A stretch of 64,000 nt of DNA from Crambe crambe (Eukaryota; Porifera; Demospongiae; Poecilosclerida; Crambeidae), in assembly GCA_963924555.1 (NCBI GenBank), contig OZ004581.1, positions 3,472,001 to 3,536,000 of the forward strand, written 5' to 3'. The number at the start of each line of letters is the position of its first letter. Position 1 is the first letter of the stretch. Under the pieces are notes generated by a model. That model ran no database searches. It saw only the letters and a list, made by a program, of their open reading frames with translations, and had not been told where the DNA came from. Positions 31,701 to 43,735 of the stretch are shown one piece after another. Position numbers and translations under genes: made by a program.

Positions 31701-34700
31701 TATAATTTAGCTACCCTCTATGCTCAATTGTCCACTACCCAAAAAGGTCAAAGTCCTGAAATTACTGGCTCAGTGTCTACGTTTGTTTTTTTTTTTGTTT
31801 TTTTTTACTATTATGATTATTTTATTTTGCAGGTGCTTGCCTTTCTTTGCTAACATACTACCTCAGACTCATCCAATAAATATGGTAAGGATATGCTAGT
31901 GTTATTTGGTTTTGGTTTTTTATGGTTTTTTAGTTGTTGTTGTTATTGTCCCTCATTTTTAATTTCTAGAATCTAGCTGAATAAGCAATGTGAACATTAT
32001 TCCAGTCATGCCCCGCAAGAAGCTGAGTTTCAAACTAGAGCCAGAGAGAAGCTAGTTTCTTGCTCCTGGCATGCACTACTGAGTAGCAACTAAAGCCTAG
32101 AGAAGAGCAACATGGTACTGATAAGATAGTTTATATTTCCAAACATGTAAGCTGGATGATTTTCCATATGACTTCTTGCTGTTGGATTCTCCATGCACAA
32201 GGCTTTCATGGCCGACTAGCACTATATTTGAAGCCGTTCTAGCTTAGTTTAAGTTCCAACTTTATCAGAGTTTCATAAGTTCAATGTTGATCTCTATATC
32301 ATACGTACCTATTCTACATAGAGTAAAGAAAATGGCGTTCTGCTGGTCTCATTGAACTATCTGTGTTTCTTAGCAATGACTACATAGGAAGATGACATGA
32401 TTTTTGCTCTTGTATTCATAGTACTAGTAACAAGAGTAATCGGAGATTTCATACCCCATATGATTTTTATGCATGCCAGTAGGTACAGAGCAAATTAAAT
32501 TATGATGGGTGTGGCCTTGCAGGCAGTGTGCTTATGCATAAGTCGCTTTAAAAGAAATTCCAGAATTGTCAAGTGTAGAAATTGCCACTGGACCCTAAAG
32601 CTGTTGAAAGAGTTTAGAAAGTGAATGCAGAAGCCTCTTCTGGCATTTCACAACGCAAATCTACCGCTAAGGTGCCATTCAGATTTTACTTTTAGTACAT
32701 ATAAGTATATATATATACCCGGACACCATGTGTGCATAAATAATAGTTAGACACCGAGACCGAGGAATCTATATTATTTAAGAGACCTGAAGCCCCAGGG
32801 CTGTAGTGACTGAGCGTAGCAAGGTCACTACTAAAGGCCTGAGGGTCTCTTAAATGCCGTAGATCCCATCAGTCGAGGTATCTAGACTATAATCATCTCT
32901 AGAAAACAACTTGTTCAAGCAGGAAAAAAAAACAACCTTTGCTATCTGCATTCACAGCAAACACTCTATGGAAACAACCATGCCCTTAGAGGTGGGCACT
33001 AAGTGAGCTGCTTAGTGCCCACTGCCATGGATGACAGGCATTAAGTGAATGCAGTAGGCACCAATGATGTGGGTCATGCCAATATCTATCCACCAACAAG
33101 TGCATTCATTATCACACAAGAATGTTCCATGTTCTAATTAGAGCAAGTTTCTAGTTATTGAGCATTAATTATTTTCCTCTTTCTCTCTAGAAACTCGGCC
33201 ACCTCCCATAGAGGAGCTTGTTACGTAGCTAGTTGGGAGTGCAGTAGTGCCATACAGTCACTTGGAACATTTAGAGTGGTTGTGCTTTTTGGGATATAGT
33301 GGATAAGAAATGGATATTGACCGGTTATCCCCGTATAGTTTGTCCTAATATTTAACTGGATCAGTGACAAACAAAATTAATATAATGACCAGACAAGTGT
33401 CAGGTGTCAGGCTGTTATCATAAGCTCTGAATAGTTATTATATAAAAAGGTACTTTTAGATGGTCAATTTATTGAGAGGTCTGTCCTCTTTCAGAGTGTC
33501 CTTCATTGGAGGTTCCACTGTATTCAAATTGGACTGGTCAGGGAGCGTTTTAATGATATTTTTTTTCTCTTTTCATAGGGGACCATGAGATATTTTACTA
33601 ATGTTAAGAAACTCGTGGTGTCCTTTGGACTTATTGTTGGTACCAACTATTTAGTGGTGTTCATTCTACTTGTCTACATGTACTCAAAGATCTTGAAACG
33701 AATCAGAGAACTAAAGGCACTAAATCGTAAGTCTCATCTCCATTAATTTTGATAATAATTAGTAAATAAGGACGATGGTTTTAGTGGAACTTATCACTTC
33801 TCACTCACAAGCAGCCATGCAACCGGCAATGGCCAGCACTGATGTGTATGATGATGTCATAATTTATTATAAAGGCTCTTCACTCTACTAGCTCTTTCTG
33901 TTTGTTGTTGTTGTTGTTGTTGTTTTGTTGTTGTTTTTCTTAAAGAACTTTGCTGATGTCAAGTTTAGAGGTTGGAGCAAGTACTCCACTAATGACTACA
34001 GCTGTTTAATGATTTTGCTTCTGCATTAGAAAGACAAAGTAGTGCTTGATGGGAATAGAACAAAACTAGAACCTTAACGAAAACCTTGTACTGGAGGTCT
34101 AACTTCAGCAAAATTGTGGTTTTACACACCCCAGGTAGAGACAAGCTCAACTTCTAATTTCTCCTCTTGATAAAAGGTCGTCACATAACATTGAATAACT
34201 TTGGTAAGGGATCATCACATATATAAATCGCACACAAATAACGTGAATATAAAATGGTGTCTACTCACAACAGTGCATAAATCCAGTCTCTGTATAGTTC
34301 CACCGGAAAAAAAAAAATTAGTTTTTCCCACTCTAAACAGACTAAAGTAAGTGTGAAGGTGCCCAAAAAATTTTACATGTCACTGAGAGAAGCTGTCAAG
34401 GCAATAATTATTTTGATCATTATTTTGTTAGCAAGTTAACAGGTGAAGGTCAGGAAGCACAACTCTACTCTCTCACTAGTGTTCCAAGTCACAGATTATT
34501 GAAGCTGGAAGGCCATAACCTGATAAAAGATAGGAAACATTTCCATATTAATACAGATGATAGTTAAAGCTCACTAGAGACTCACCTGAACCACATAATG
34601 CCTGTAGACGCGTGTAATCTCTGTCTGCAATCAAGGCTTGCCGCTACTACAGGATAAAGCTAAAGAACTCTGCTTGCACGTGTTCTTAGATTGTATAGTA

Positions 34701-35373
34701 AAGATCGTCAACATGGGGGCGGTAGTACAATTTCTGACCTGATGCGCAGTCCAAAACGAAGTAGAGTTAGGCAATCTAAGTTAATAGCATGGAGAAGGAC
34801 GAAAGTACTTTAGAGATCCGTGACGGCAGCGAAGCTCTGTGGTACACAGGGAAGAAATGCGTTACATTGCATTGTGTTTTGTTTTGTTTTGTTTTGTTTT
34901 GTTTTGTTTTGTTTTGTTTTATTTTGTTTTGTTTTGTTTTGTTTTGTTTTGTTTTGTTCTGTTTTATTTTTTCTACTTAGTATGTTAAATTTTTTTTTAA
35001 TTATTATTATTGGCGAGCGAAGCGAGCCTCTCTCTGGTCATGTCAACGGGAGCTCGAGATATATATTTATATGTATACATACGTCATAGCTAGCGGGCAT
35101 AGTTAATAATACGCATGCGCACGTTCGTTTGACCTTTGACCCTAAAAATGAAACGTGCCCATTTTGTCATAGAGGGCTAAGTGGATTATAGGCGCATGGC
35201 TTTCTAAGTGCTTGTGGTAAGCATTATACAGCCTCCTGTCAGTGTGTAAGCAGCTGCCACAACCACTGCAATATCTTAGGCTTAGTCCAATAAATCAAAA
35301 GACTTTCACCAACTGCTTCGCTCACTCGCCGATTGAATATGTTACATGAACATACCCTAGTTATTATTATTAT

Positions 35374-35417
<44 letters not shown>

Positions 35418-36726
35418 AGGAGACTACAGTGCACATCGGCAGTACAACTATGGAAGCATCAATACATTAATATTCAAAAGTCAATATCAAGCGAAAGTCA
35501 GAATAATCATTTTCTTGCTCGTGTTTATATTTACTGGATTAGCTAGTGAGTGTCTACGTATGCGCTTAGTACCATCCTATACACTATGTATGTACCATGT
35601 TCCCCAGCCTGGGTACAAGGCTACATGTATGTTCCCTAGACCATGCATCACTCCTGTACCTGTGTGTATGTAGGTAGGTACTAATGTTGTTGCTGTTGCT
35701 GTACATATGAGCCATGTTCCCTGACTTTTTCATTGCCATTCATCCCATATGTGAACTATGTTCCTATTAATTGTCATTGCATTTTATGATTATCTCAATC
35801 CACTTTGCAGATTTGATATTGTCTTACACAATTGCAATAAACGAGCTGCGAGATATAATGGAACGTGTTAAGATAAGTGAAGGTAGCTACCAAGACAGTA
35901 TAAAGCCTTTTGGAATGGCGGTGTACACAATACAGGTGTGTTGATCACATTAAAAATATATTCCTAGTCACAGGAAAATAATAATCAGCATTTTATAAAA
36001 GATTATGTAGAAAATAAAATTTAACATCATGAAAATTTTAGACAAGAGGATTATTCACACACGATGGTTCTCTCTCATCCTAGACATGTTCAATACTCAG
36101 CTGGTGGGTTACGGTTGCCAGTTTTTCTTCAATCCTCCTTCACCATCTCATTACATGATAACATCTTTAAGGATTATTATCTTGAAAAAAATGTTTCCTC
36201 CACAAAATGATAAAGAGGGGTGGTAGCTACACACTGAGAAGTAGCCCCGTAGTGTCACTGTATGCACTATAATGCACCATGCAGTTACTGACAGATGAGC
36301 CTACTATAATGTAAAAGGAAATGAAAGGGGGGAGCACCCTTGTTACCCTGGTATTATGTTTATGATGTGCCTACGTATACCCTAGCAACCATTGGTCACT
36401 TAATTAACTCTCTACATAGGAACCTTACACAATTGGGACGTAGCCATGTTGTCTTTTGAGGAGGTGGTCTCTTAATAATATAGTTTCACTGTATTGCCAT
36501 TTTGATATCTGCTCAGTTGCATTTTGTTTGTTCTATCCAGTCCCTAACTGCTCCACTTCAAGGATTCTTAAATGCACTTGTGTATGGATGGACTAGAGAA
36601 GAGTTTCTAAACAACATACACAAAAGGAAAAACAGAAGACCTATATCAGTAGTCGAAGAATCAGATGTGCAACAACTAAGCTACTCTGGTAATCCTGAAG
36701 CCTGCATTTTATCAATGTGTAATTAG
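28733..36726 (+). CDS. 7TM receptor B, class E/GCR1/TMEM116-like, 12 exons
   Basis: Exons: 28733-28849, 29098-29150, 29707-29770, 29873-30001, 30066-30155, 31348-31415, 31598-31687, 31833-31884, 33579-33726, 35420-35545, 35811-35935 and 36541-36726. They total 1248 nt (415 aa), with GT-AG borders and the same phases as receptor A; exons 2, 3, 5 and 6 have identical lengths in both (53, 64, 90 and 68 nt). The N-terminus has NGS and NTT sites. TM2 has LSIADFLLSLSWIIGG, a Cys (EWC) precedes TM3, SCSCWC lies in loop 2, and TM7 ends LQGFLNALVYGWTREEF, followed by a basic tail. The acceptor of exon 10 is preceded by a 40-T run. An alternative C-terminus is possible through a donor at 36689 and an exon at 37129-37163. 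It likely signals through G proteins like its relatives, but the ligand is unknown. Confidence 0.82.
32746..32892. mobile_element. MITE-like foldback in intron 8 of receptor B
   Basis: Imperfect terminal inverted repeats: TAGTTAGACACCGAGACCGA on the left, matching the reverse of TCAGTCGAGGTATCTAGACT on the right. Inside are further inverted pieces (AAGAGACC/GGTCTCTT and TAGTGAC/GTCACTA). No ORF. Confidence 0.55.
33468..33523 (-). repeat. Fragment of the CAGTGGAACC MITE family in intron 8 of receptor B
   Basis: The segment ends TTGGAGGTTCCACTGTA. Before that it has GAGAGGTCTGTCCTC and GTCCTTCA, as in the related fragment at about 27713-27775. It is a one-sided relic of the family that seeded the satellite. 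Confidence 0.5.
34873..34970 (+). repeat. (TTTTG)n microsatellite in intron 9 of receptor B
   Basis: About 19 copies of TTTTG with two or three interruptions. It is followed at about 35015 by GGCGAGCGAAGCGAGCCTC, which looks like part of an unidentified dispersed repeat. Confidence 0.85.
35376..35415 (+). repeat. 40-nt poly-T tract at the exon 10 acceptor of receptor B
   Basis: An uninterrupted T run ends one base before the CAG acceptor of exon 10 (exon starts 35420). It therefore acts as an extreme polypyrimidine tract. It may also mark the reverse-oriented poly-A tail of a retroposed fragment. Confidence 0.7.
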
Positions 36727-37128
36727 AATTAGACCCCAATCACAATTAAAATAATGCAGCTGTTTTACTTCTAGGATGGACTAAATTTGATTATATGTTT
36801 CGCAGCCCTACCTTTTTTCAATTTTGAAATAGTTTAGGGTCAAAGGTTAAACCCTCACCAGTCACCCACTTGGCTCAGTGTGACAGCTAAGTGAGGCAAA
36901 CAACCTTCCACTAGGCAGACAAACAATGTGGCCAAACTCACTGCCACCAAGGAGTAAATTTTTGTCTTTCTTATTAAATTTTTAATTCGTGTTACCATGA
37001 AAATGAGATCTTACTACCTACCAACCCAATATCAAGAGCCACTTCGCCCGTGAAACGTAAAATCAAATAGATAAGGCCTAAATGCATGTAGATACCATTA
37101 TTAACATTAAATTTTCTTATTATTGCAG

Positions 37129-37163
37129 GTAGCCAGGATGTTACTAGTCCAGGACTCCACTAA
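37129..37163 (+). other. Possible alternative last exon of receptor B
   Basis: Splicing the in-frame donor CTCTG|GTAATC (after 36688) to the acceptor TATTGCAG (ends 37128) would replace the last 12 residues with SQDVTSPGLH and a stop. The acceptor and phase fit. Receptor A has no matching exon, so this rests on splice-site shape alone. Confidence 0.3.
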
Positions 37164-37941
37164 TTAGCCAAATCACAACTGTAAAAACTTTTTTCCTCAC
37201 TTTTTTTATGTAACTTTCTTGTACAGTAGCACTATTACCCAAAAATAATAGTTAATCGTTTAACTGGTTTAACTTGATGTAATAATGGTGCATGAGTAAG
37301 ATTATGAAACCATACAACCGTTATTGTAACCATCCCTAACACGCCTGTGACTGATGGTCACAGGTGCGACTTTTGCGTGGCCCGTCGAGGACATATAACT
37401 TCACTGGACCAACAATGCTGTCTACTAGTAGCTACAGCACCAGGTTCCACTCCTTTTCTTCCACTCAAGTTCTTCTTGATCCCTGCAAACTGGATGATGA
37501 TATTATAATTATGGTTGAATGCTACATGTAGTATTAGCTCTGCAGAGGTAGGTAACAAGGCACTGCCGCAAGTAGCTAAAAAAAACCTATAGCTAGTACC
37601 ATACTAAACAAAGATACCTAGTACCGGCATGCTGGGCTAGGGGTGTGGCACGCCCGCGCGATTAAACCCAGGTTATGGAATACATGACAAAAAGCTTATT
37701 GCTCTAATCAGTGTTTTAATTTTCTTTTGCTGGACCACTTGGAAGGTAGTGTATTTTATGTCTGTTCACTATGGTTCAACACACAGTGAGTCTGATGTAC
37801 ATAGGAATGCCCTGCACACATTCCACTGTCAGTAGTGATTGATTTTTTGACACTCTTCATCTTGGTTCTGAACCACATTGCTATGCCACTATGCATCGAC
37901 AAAAGCAAACTGTGATCGTATAATTATTTTTATTTTTGCAG

Positions 37942-39703
37942 AATACAAAACGTAATGTAATTGCAAGTATAAGAAGTGTAATCTCCTTCCTGAGGTATAA
38001 TATCTAGTGATTAAAAAATATTAATATATATTATAATTACCATCAATAATTTCATTCCTGTAGTGTGATTGGTTCACTCTCAATTATAATTTCTGTTCTG
38101 TACCAGAAACAATGCAAATCTCAAAAGGTGGGTAGCTGTATTACATATGTATGCACCTACTCAAATAGCAAAAATAGCAAAATAGCAGGTTCTTGTAGAG
38201 AGAAGAGAATAGCTCAGAACTACAGCAACATAATTTATTCGCATAGTATTATCACTTCTCACAAGGGAATGTTTCATTTCATAGCCAATTGTTCTACGTA
38301 TGTAGCAGCTTTTAAAATAGAAATCGCAAGTCAGTTGGCTAGTGATTCACACGAGTGCTACAATCTCATACAGTCCCCAGTGTACTAGAGAAATGCAAAG
38401 CATCAAAGCCTTAGCCATTTAGGTCACCTTATTGCAAAGGATGGAACCGGAAGAATGTACTTACGATATAAATATAATAGCGCCCTCTCATTCAACCACC
38501 TAGCTAGTGGCTTGCTTTGCTCACAATTATCTAAACTCATAGTCTTGTTTTCTCCCTATAATTATGTTTTCTTCTTCTTTAGGTTTTGCCCTTATTTGTG
38601 TTGTCCATTGCTGACTTCCTATTGTCGTTGTCGTGGATTATCGGTGGTATCATGTGGTGGAGCAACATTTCTTCATACAAAAATAAACAAATGACATCGC
38701 CATGCAGCTGCAGATTCCAGATGCAGGCAGTGGACGAGAAACAGGAAATTAATTTGGAGTGGCCTAACCAAACTCGATGAAATGTGATCACGTAGCTGTG
38801 ATATAAGTAGCCATGTTGTAGAAAAATCTGTTGCAAGTCAAAGGAGACTTGCACTTCTCAGATTACTAATGATTAATCCCCCTGCAGGAGATTACCATCA
38901 GTACAACTATGGAAGCATTAATTCACTAATATTCAAAAGTCAAAATCAAGCAAAAGTCAGAATAATCGTTTTCGTACTTGTGTTCACTATTACTGGATTA
39001 GCGAGTGAGTGTGGAACTCATGGGATATAATATTATGATGTATATGGCTAGAAAAGTGAGCACTCATGGAAAGGGATTATTTTTATACTTATAATGTGTA
39101 CCCATAAAGAGCATGCATGCATGTGCTCGAATACTGGGGTTTAAAGCTCACTCACTCCATAATTTTTTACAGCCTCAGATAAGTGCCAGTAAGTGTATTA
39201 CTCTCTTAGGAACCATATAATAATAATTCATGTTCATTTCTTTTCAGCTTAGTATTTTTTGTACATGATATTCATGTGATTAATTTTGTTGTTGAACATG
39301 ACCACGAAAATAAATCAACATCCAATCTACAGTGTGCATGCATGCATACTTCTGCTTTACAGATCTTGTATTGTCTTATACAATTGCAATAAGTGAACTG
39401 CAAGATATAGTGCAAGGTGTTGAGGTATCTGGAGGCATCTACAAAGATCAATTGAGCACTGTTGCCATGACATTATACACAATACAGGTCTGTGTTACCT
39501 TTAGCTTTCCAATCACTCATTATTTCATTTCTCAGTCTCTAACTGCTCCACTGCAAGGAATCTTAAATGCACTCGTATATGGGTGGACAAGAGAAGATTT
39601 TTTACGCACCATATACAATAGGAAGAGAAGGAAAGAGAGTCACATAATATCAGTCATTGAAGAATCTGATGTGCAACAAACAGGTGATCAAAATCCTCCA
39701 TGA
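37942..39703 (+). pseudogene. 7TM receptor C: paralogue lacking exons 5-9
   Basis: Exon 2 (37942-37994), exon 3 (38064-38127), the first part of exon 4 (from 38583), exon 10 (38888-39004), exon 11 (39363-39487) and exon 12 (39536-39703) are close copies of receptor B exons with the same lengths and phases. Exon 4 loses similarity just after GGIMWW (about 38661), runs on to a stop near 38779 and has no good donor. Exons 5-9, coding for TM3-TM5, are absent, and so is a recognisable exon 1. A deletion from inside exon 4 to just before exon 10 explains this. The remaining ORFs are intact, so the event looks recent. The intron between exons 11 and 12 is only 48 nt. A product of truncated topology cannot be excluded. 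Confidence 0.7.
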
Positions 39704-40530
39704 CTTCCGAAATAATTCACAACACATCTGTTCAGGTACTGTTAGAGTATCAGCGTGTAAGATTTGGACTGGCCCATAGTGTAGTCCATGTATTTATGAG
39801 GCACACTGCTAAGTTGCCAACCTGTTACCAAGATGTGTGTAGGCCAAGAGGTCTATTATATTGACCTAATGTTATTTAACCAGAGTTCCCTTTTACCCAA
39901 GGGCAGAAATCGTTGCTACATGTAGCATCACAGGTAAAGCATCACTGCTGTGCTGATGGTAGCTAGAGAGAAACTAGCTAGCTTACTCTAGGCACTGGTA
40001 ATGTGCTGTACATATCTGTGCTGGTTCATGTTATGCAGTATATACAAGCAATAACTCAAAATGCTATCTGATAATATTACTGTATTATCTTGTACTGAAG
40101 GTATAGTCAGAGGCACAAAACGTGCGAGTCTTGATAGCTGTGCATGATGTTCATTAGAATTGAGCGCCCTCTGTTATCAGTGACTGGACTGATGGTTACT
40201 CCACCCACAAACTGGTCAGAAATTGGGGGCACTCGAGGTGATCTGGATCCCTCTCCAGTTTAGTAATCCCTTGTAAACTGGTCATCATACTGTGGATCAT
40301 GGCTTCATAGATTTATAGATTGGGCTTGAACATAGCTCCACACTGTTTCTATATGGTGGACTCCCTCTGATCTGGCCACCCTTGGGACCACCTTTTTAGC
40401 ACTTACCTGTGATTCAAATACTGCCCATAGAAGGGCAATTCCACTTTGTGACAAATGACCATTGGTACAAAGAGCCTTTTTATTGCTGATAAGGAGAACA
40501 AATCCTTAATGACATTTTTGCTGACATTGT

Positions 40531-40564
40531 TCTGTATCAGAGAGTGCGGTAGCACTCTCTATGT
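40531..40564. repeat. Hairpin AGAGAGTGCGGTAGCACTCTCT, copy 2
   Basis: Identical over 34 bp to the copy at 20.0 kb; the downstream sequences differ. Here it is followed by a GC-rich GGACGGCCGCGCGCG patch. Confidence 0.5.
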
Positions 40565-41239
40565 AGTGATGACTCGGACGGCCGCGCGCGCCGTACAAAA
40601 GTGTTCCCCCACTTAGACCTACTGTGAATGATTATCCAGCCTACTAGAGCCTACTACAATGTGCAGACCAAGTTTCAGGACCAGGGAGCTTACCGTTTCA
40701 GAAATACGGCAAGCAGGTAAAATCGTTGGATTCTTCTTCTTCTCTATTATTATTCTTCTTCTTAGATAACCATATCTCTCGAACCACTCAAGCTACAGCT
40801 ATGATTTCTGGATAAATCCACTCCAAATTCTACGAACTACGATCTTTTCTACTCGTTGAGTCGATAGCACTACGGAGCACAGCACTCGATTAGGAAGCCA
40901 TCTTTCTATAATACGCATGCGCATATATTTGATATCCAATTATTCGAAATTATAATATTGCTCAGCTGTCTCTAACTAGCTAGCTAGCTCTAGATAATGA
41001 TGATAGACTACTGTATCGGCTCGGGGATTTACGGTAGACTCTATTTCAGCATCTTCCTTCGACCTCCAAGTATAGCTCAACAATAACACAACACCTTGAC
41101 TCGTTGATAATGATTGGGCTGGTGTGCTGAGAACTATTGGAGAACTATTCTTCTTTCATCTGTCCCTGCATACACATGGAAGAATGAACTCTATACATAG
41201 CTAAAACCATAAAAGAGAGGAAAAAAGACCAGGAACAAG

Positions 41240-41529
41240 TAAGGGAAAAAGCATTTCGTGAAATGAAAAAAGATGTAGGGATGACCACTGCTCAAAAAAG
41301 TAAGGAAACAGGAAGGATGGAAATGGGATCAATCTTTGTTCTGTATATCCAGCCAACAATCCCTACATATACATACATTACCTGAAGCTACCCGACGTAT
41401 ATGTAGGGATTGTTGGCTGGATATACAGAACAAAGATTGATCCCATTTCCATCCTTCTTGTTTCCTTACTTTTTTGAGCAGTGGTCATCCCTACATTTTT
41501 TTTCATTTCACGAAATGCTTTTTCCCTTA
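41240..41529. mobile_element. Foldback MITE with ~133-bp arms
   Basis: Arms 41241-41374 and 41397-41529 are near-perfect inverted copies around a 22-bp loop. Landmarks are GTAGGGATGACCACTGCTCA on the left and TGAGCAGTGGTCATCCCTAC on the right. The ends read AAGGGAAAAAGCATTTCGTG and, inverted, ACGAAATGCTTTTTCCCTT. There is no ORF. As RNA it would fold into a long hairpin. Confidence 0.85.
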
Positions 41530-43563
41530 TATTCATACAGATGGCAGAGATATCAGGCCTGTAGCCAGCAGGCAGCTCAGCAGGCTTGAGCCCCCCCCCC
41601 CCCCCCCCCCCCCCTTGAAAGTTGAATCAACATCAGCAATTCATCCATCACTGATGAAATATAGCTTATGTATGCAAGTCCTTAACACTATTCACTGCCA
41701 CAAGCACTGATCACTGAATGGGTCATTTGAGTTAGTTCCTCGAGAGACCAGACACATCAAGGGCCAGGCTAAACCCATCAACTACAGGCATTATACACAC
41801 TCTCCTGAGGTTTTCGTGGTGAGCACTTATAGGGTACATTCCACAGAATTGAAGATGAGTGTTTGTGTACCGCTGCTTTCCTTTAGCCTGGCTGGCCAGA
41901 ATAATGTATGACATGGCATTATCTGACATAGGGGCCATATGATCTGGTTATTAGACAATAACTAATGTACAAGTCCTTTATTCATAGTGAAGAAGTGGTA
42001 CCACCCTCATAATTTCCCTGACTGCTACTTGCAAAACATCAGTGGGTGTGGTTTGGAGTGGGTGTGATTTATGGTTTGGCAAAAGTGGGCATGGCCATAA
42101 AATTTTTCTGCACACGTGCACGGATACCCTTCAGCCACCCCTTTTCTAAAATCCTGGCTACAGCCCTGGATATAGCAGTGTTTTGTGCATTGATCAGGCG
42201 AATAGTCTCGCTAGCCAGGCTCTCCCTCATACCTTAGTGAAATGAAGAATCTGGGAGGTGTCGGCTGGTAAACAAAAAAAGTTATGCAAACTCCATTAAT
42301 GGACCATACACTATCAGACTCTTCCTGAAGCAAGACCATTGGGATGTGAAAGATGTGTTGATTAGACAAATGCCTGACCCAGCACTACACCTATGCTTGG
42401 GGGGAGTTAGAAGTTTTAGATTTAAATGTCTCCTCAACATTAACTGCTGTCATCACTTTGTTCACCTTCACTTGTACTACTTTCATCATCTTCACCTTCG
42501 CTTTAATACTCAAGTTCTCCTTCCTCTTCACTTAAACAGATCACAACATAAAGATTTCTTTCTACTTTAAAAACCCAAATTTCACACAGATAGCTAATTT
42601 TTGTCTGTGTTTTAGAAAATAATTTACCAGGTTGCCGCCTTGGGAAAAATTTTAAAAATGCCCCAAATGTTCATGAGACTAATGACACTCAAATATGAAT
42701 TCTAGGCAACTTGTCATTGGTCTCATGAAAATTCAGGCCATTTCCCCCCCATTTTTTGATATCTTCCCGTGCACATAATTATTGTAGACGAGTGTGGGTC
42801 AGAGCTATAATATCTGAACTAGTAGTATGCTGGAAAAGAACTCTCACCCTTAGTCATTGACTAAGTATTAAGCGAGTATTTTTGTGTCTGTACTAATTGC
42901 CACAACGGGGGGGGGTGGGGGCCACCCTGGTTGAATGGAAACACTAATGTGCATTCTGTATGACTGCTGGGTTCTTCTAGCTTCAAGGAAAGTTTTTGTT
43001 GCATCCTCAAACATGTTTAGCTACATGGATCTTGGAAATAATCTGGATAATAAACTCTAGAGGGTTATGATTCTATAGACAGATACAATAAACAATCAAT
43101 CAGGGCTAGTTTCCCAAATCACCAAACATTATACTGTTTTTTTATTTTGCTTTTTATTATTGCTTTCTAGTGATGGATGGAAATACCACATGCAGTGATT
43201 TGACTGTCAAGAGTTTTCCTCCAGGTACGAATCCAGCATACACCCTCTTCCAAACAGTCACAGTCCCCACGGCTTGATGGAAACTGTGTACTTTAGCTAT
43301 GTACATGCATAAGTGAAGCTTTGCAGTGATTAAAAAGGATACTGTGTGTGTCCGGTGTTTAAAGAAAATAAAAAAGATTATAATTATGACCTTTGTCCAT
43401 TTACGGTAATTATTGAATGATGGGTGGGCTCATGATGGTTATGATAGAGTTCCAGTAGTTCATATCAGCAGTTTCCCTGCTCATCAGGGGAGAACCCAAT
43501 CCTAACCATAGGCGGTGGAACAGGTCAGGCCAGTCAGGCCCAGGCATGACCAATATTTTGGGA

Positions 43564-43735
43564 AATAGGTTAATTATTATATTCAGTGGCTACTGTATCT
43601 ATCAATAAAATAGGTTAATTATTATATTCAGTGGCTATCAATCAGTTAATTATTATATTCAGTGGTTATCAATAGGTTAATTATTATATTCAGTGGTTAT
43701 CAATAGGTTAATTATTATATTCAGTGGCTATCAAT
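43564..43735 (+). repeat. Five tandem copies of a ~31-bp repeat
   Basis: The unit reads TAGGTTAATTATTATATTCA then GTGGYTATCAA. The copy at 43607 is separated from the first by a short insertion. Confidence 0.8.

Noticed and set aside
34789..35089. ORFs rich in LFCFV repeats
   Set aside because: They are translations of the (TTTTG)n microsatellite in intron 9 of receptor B.
38583..38780. Stand-alone 64-codon protein MPLFVLSIADFL...
   Set aside because: It is the damaged exon 4 of receptor paralogue C, not an independent gene.
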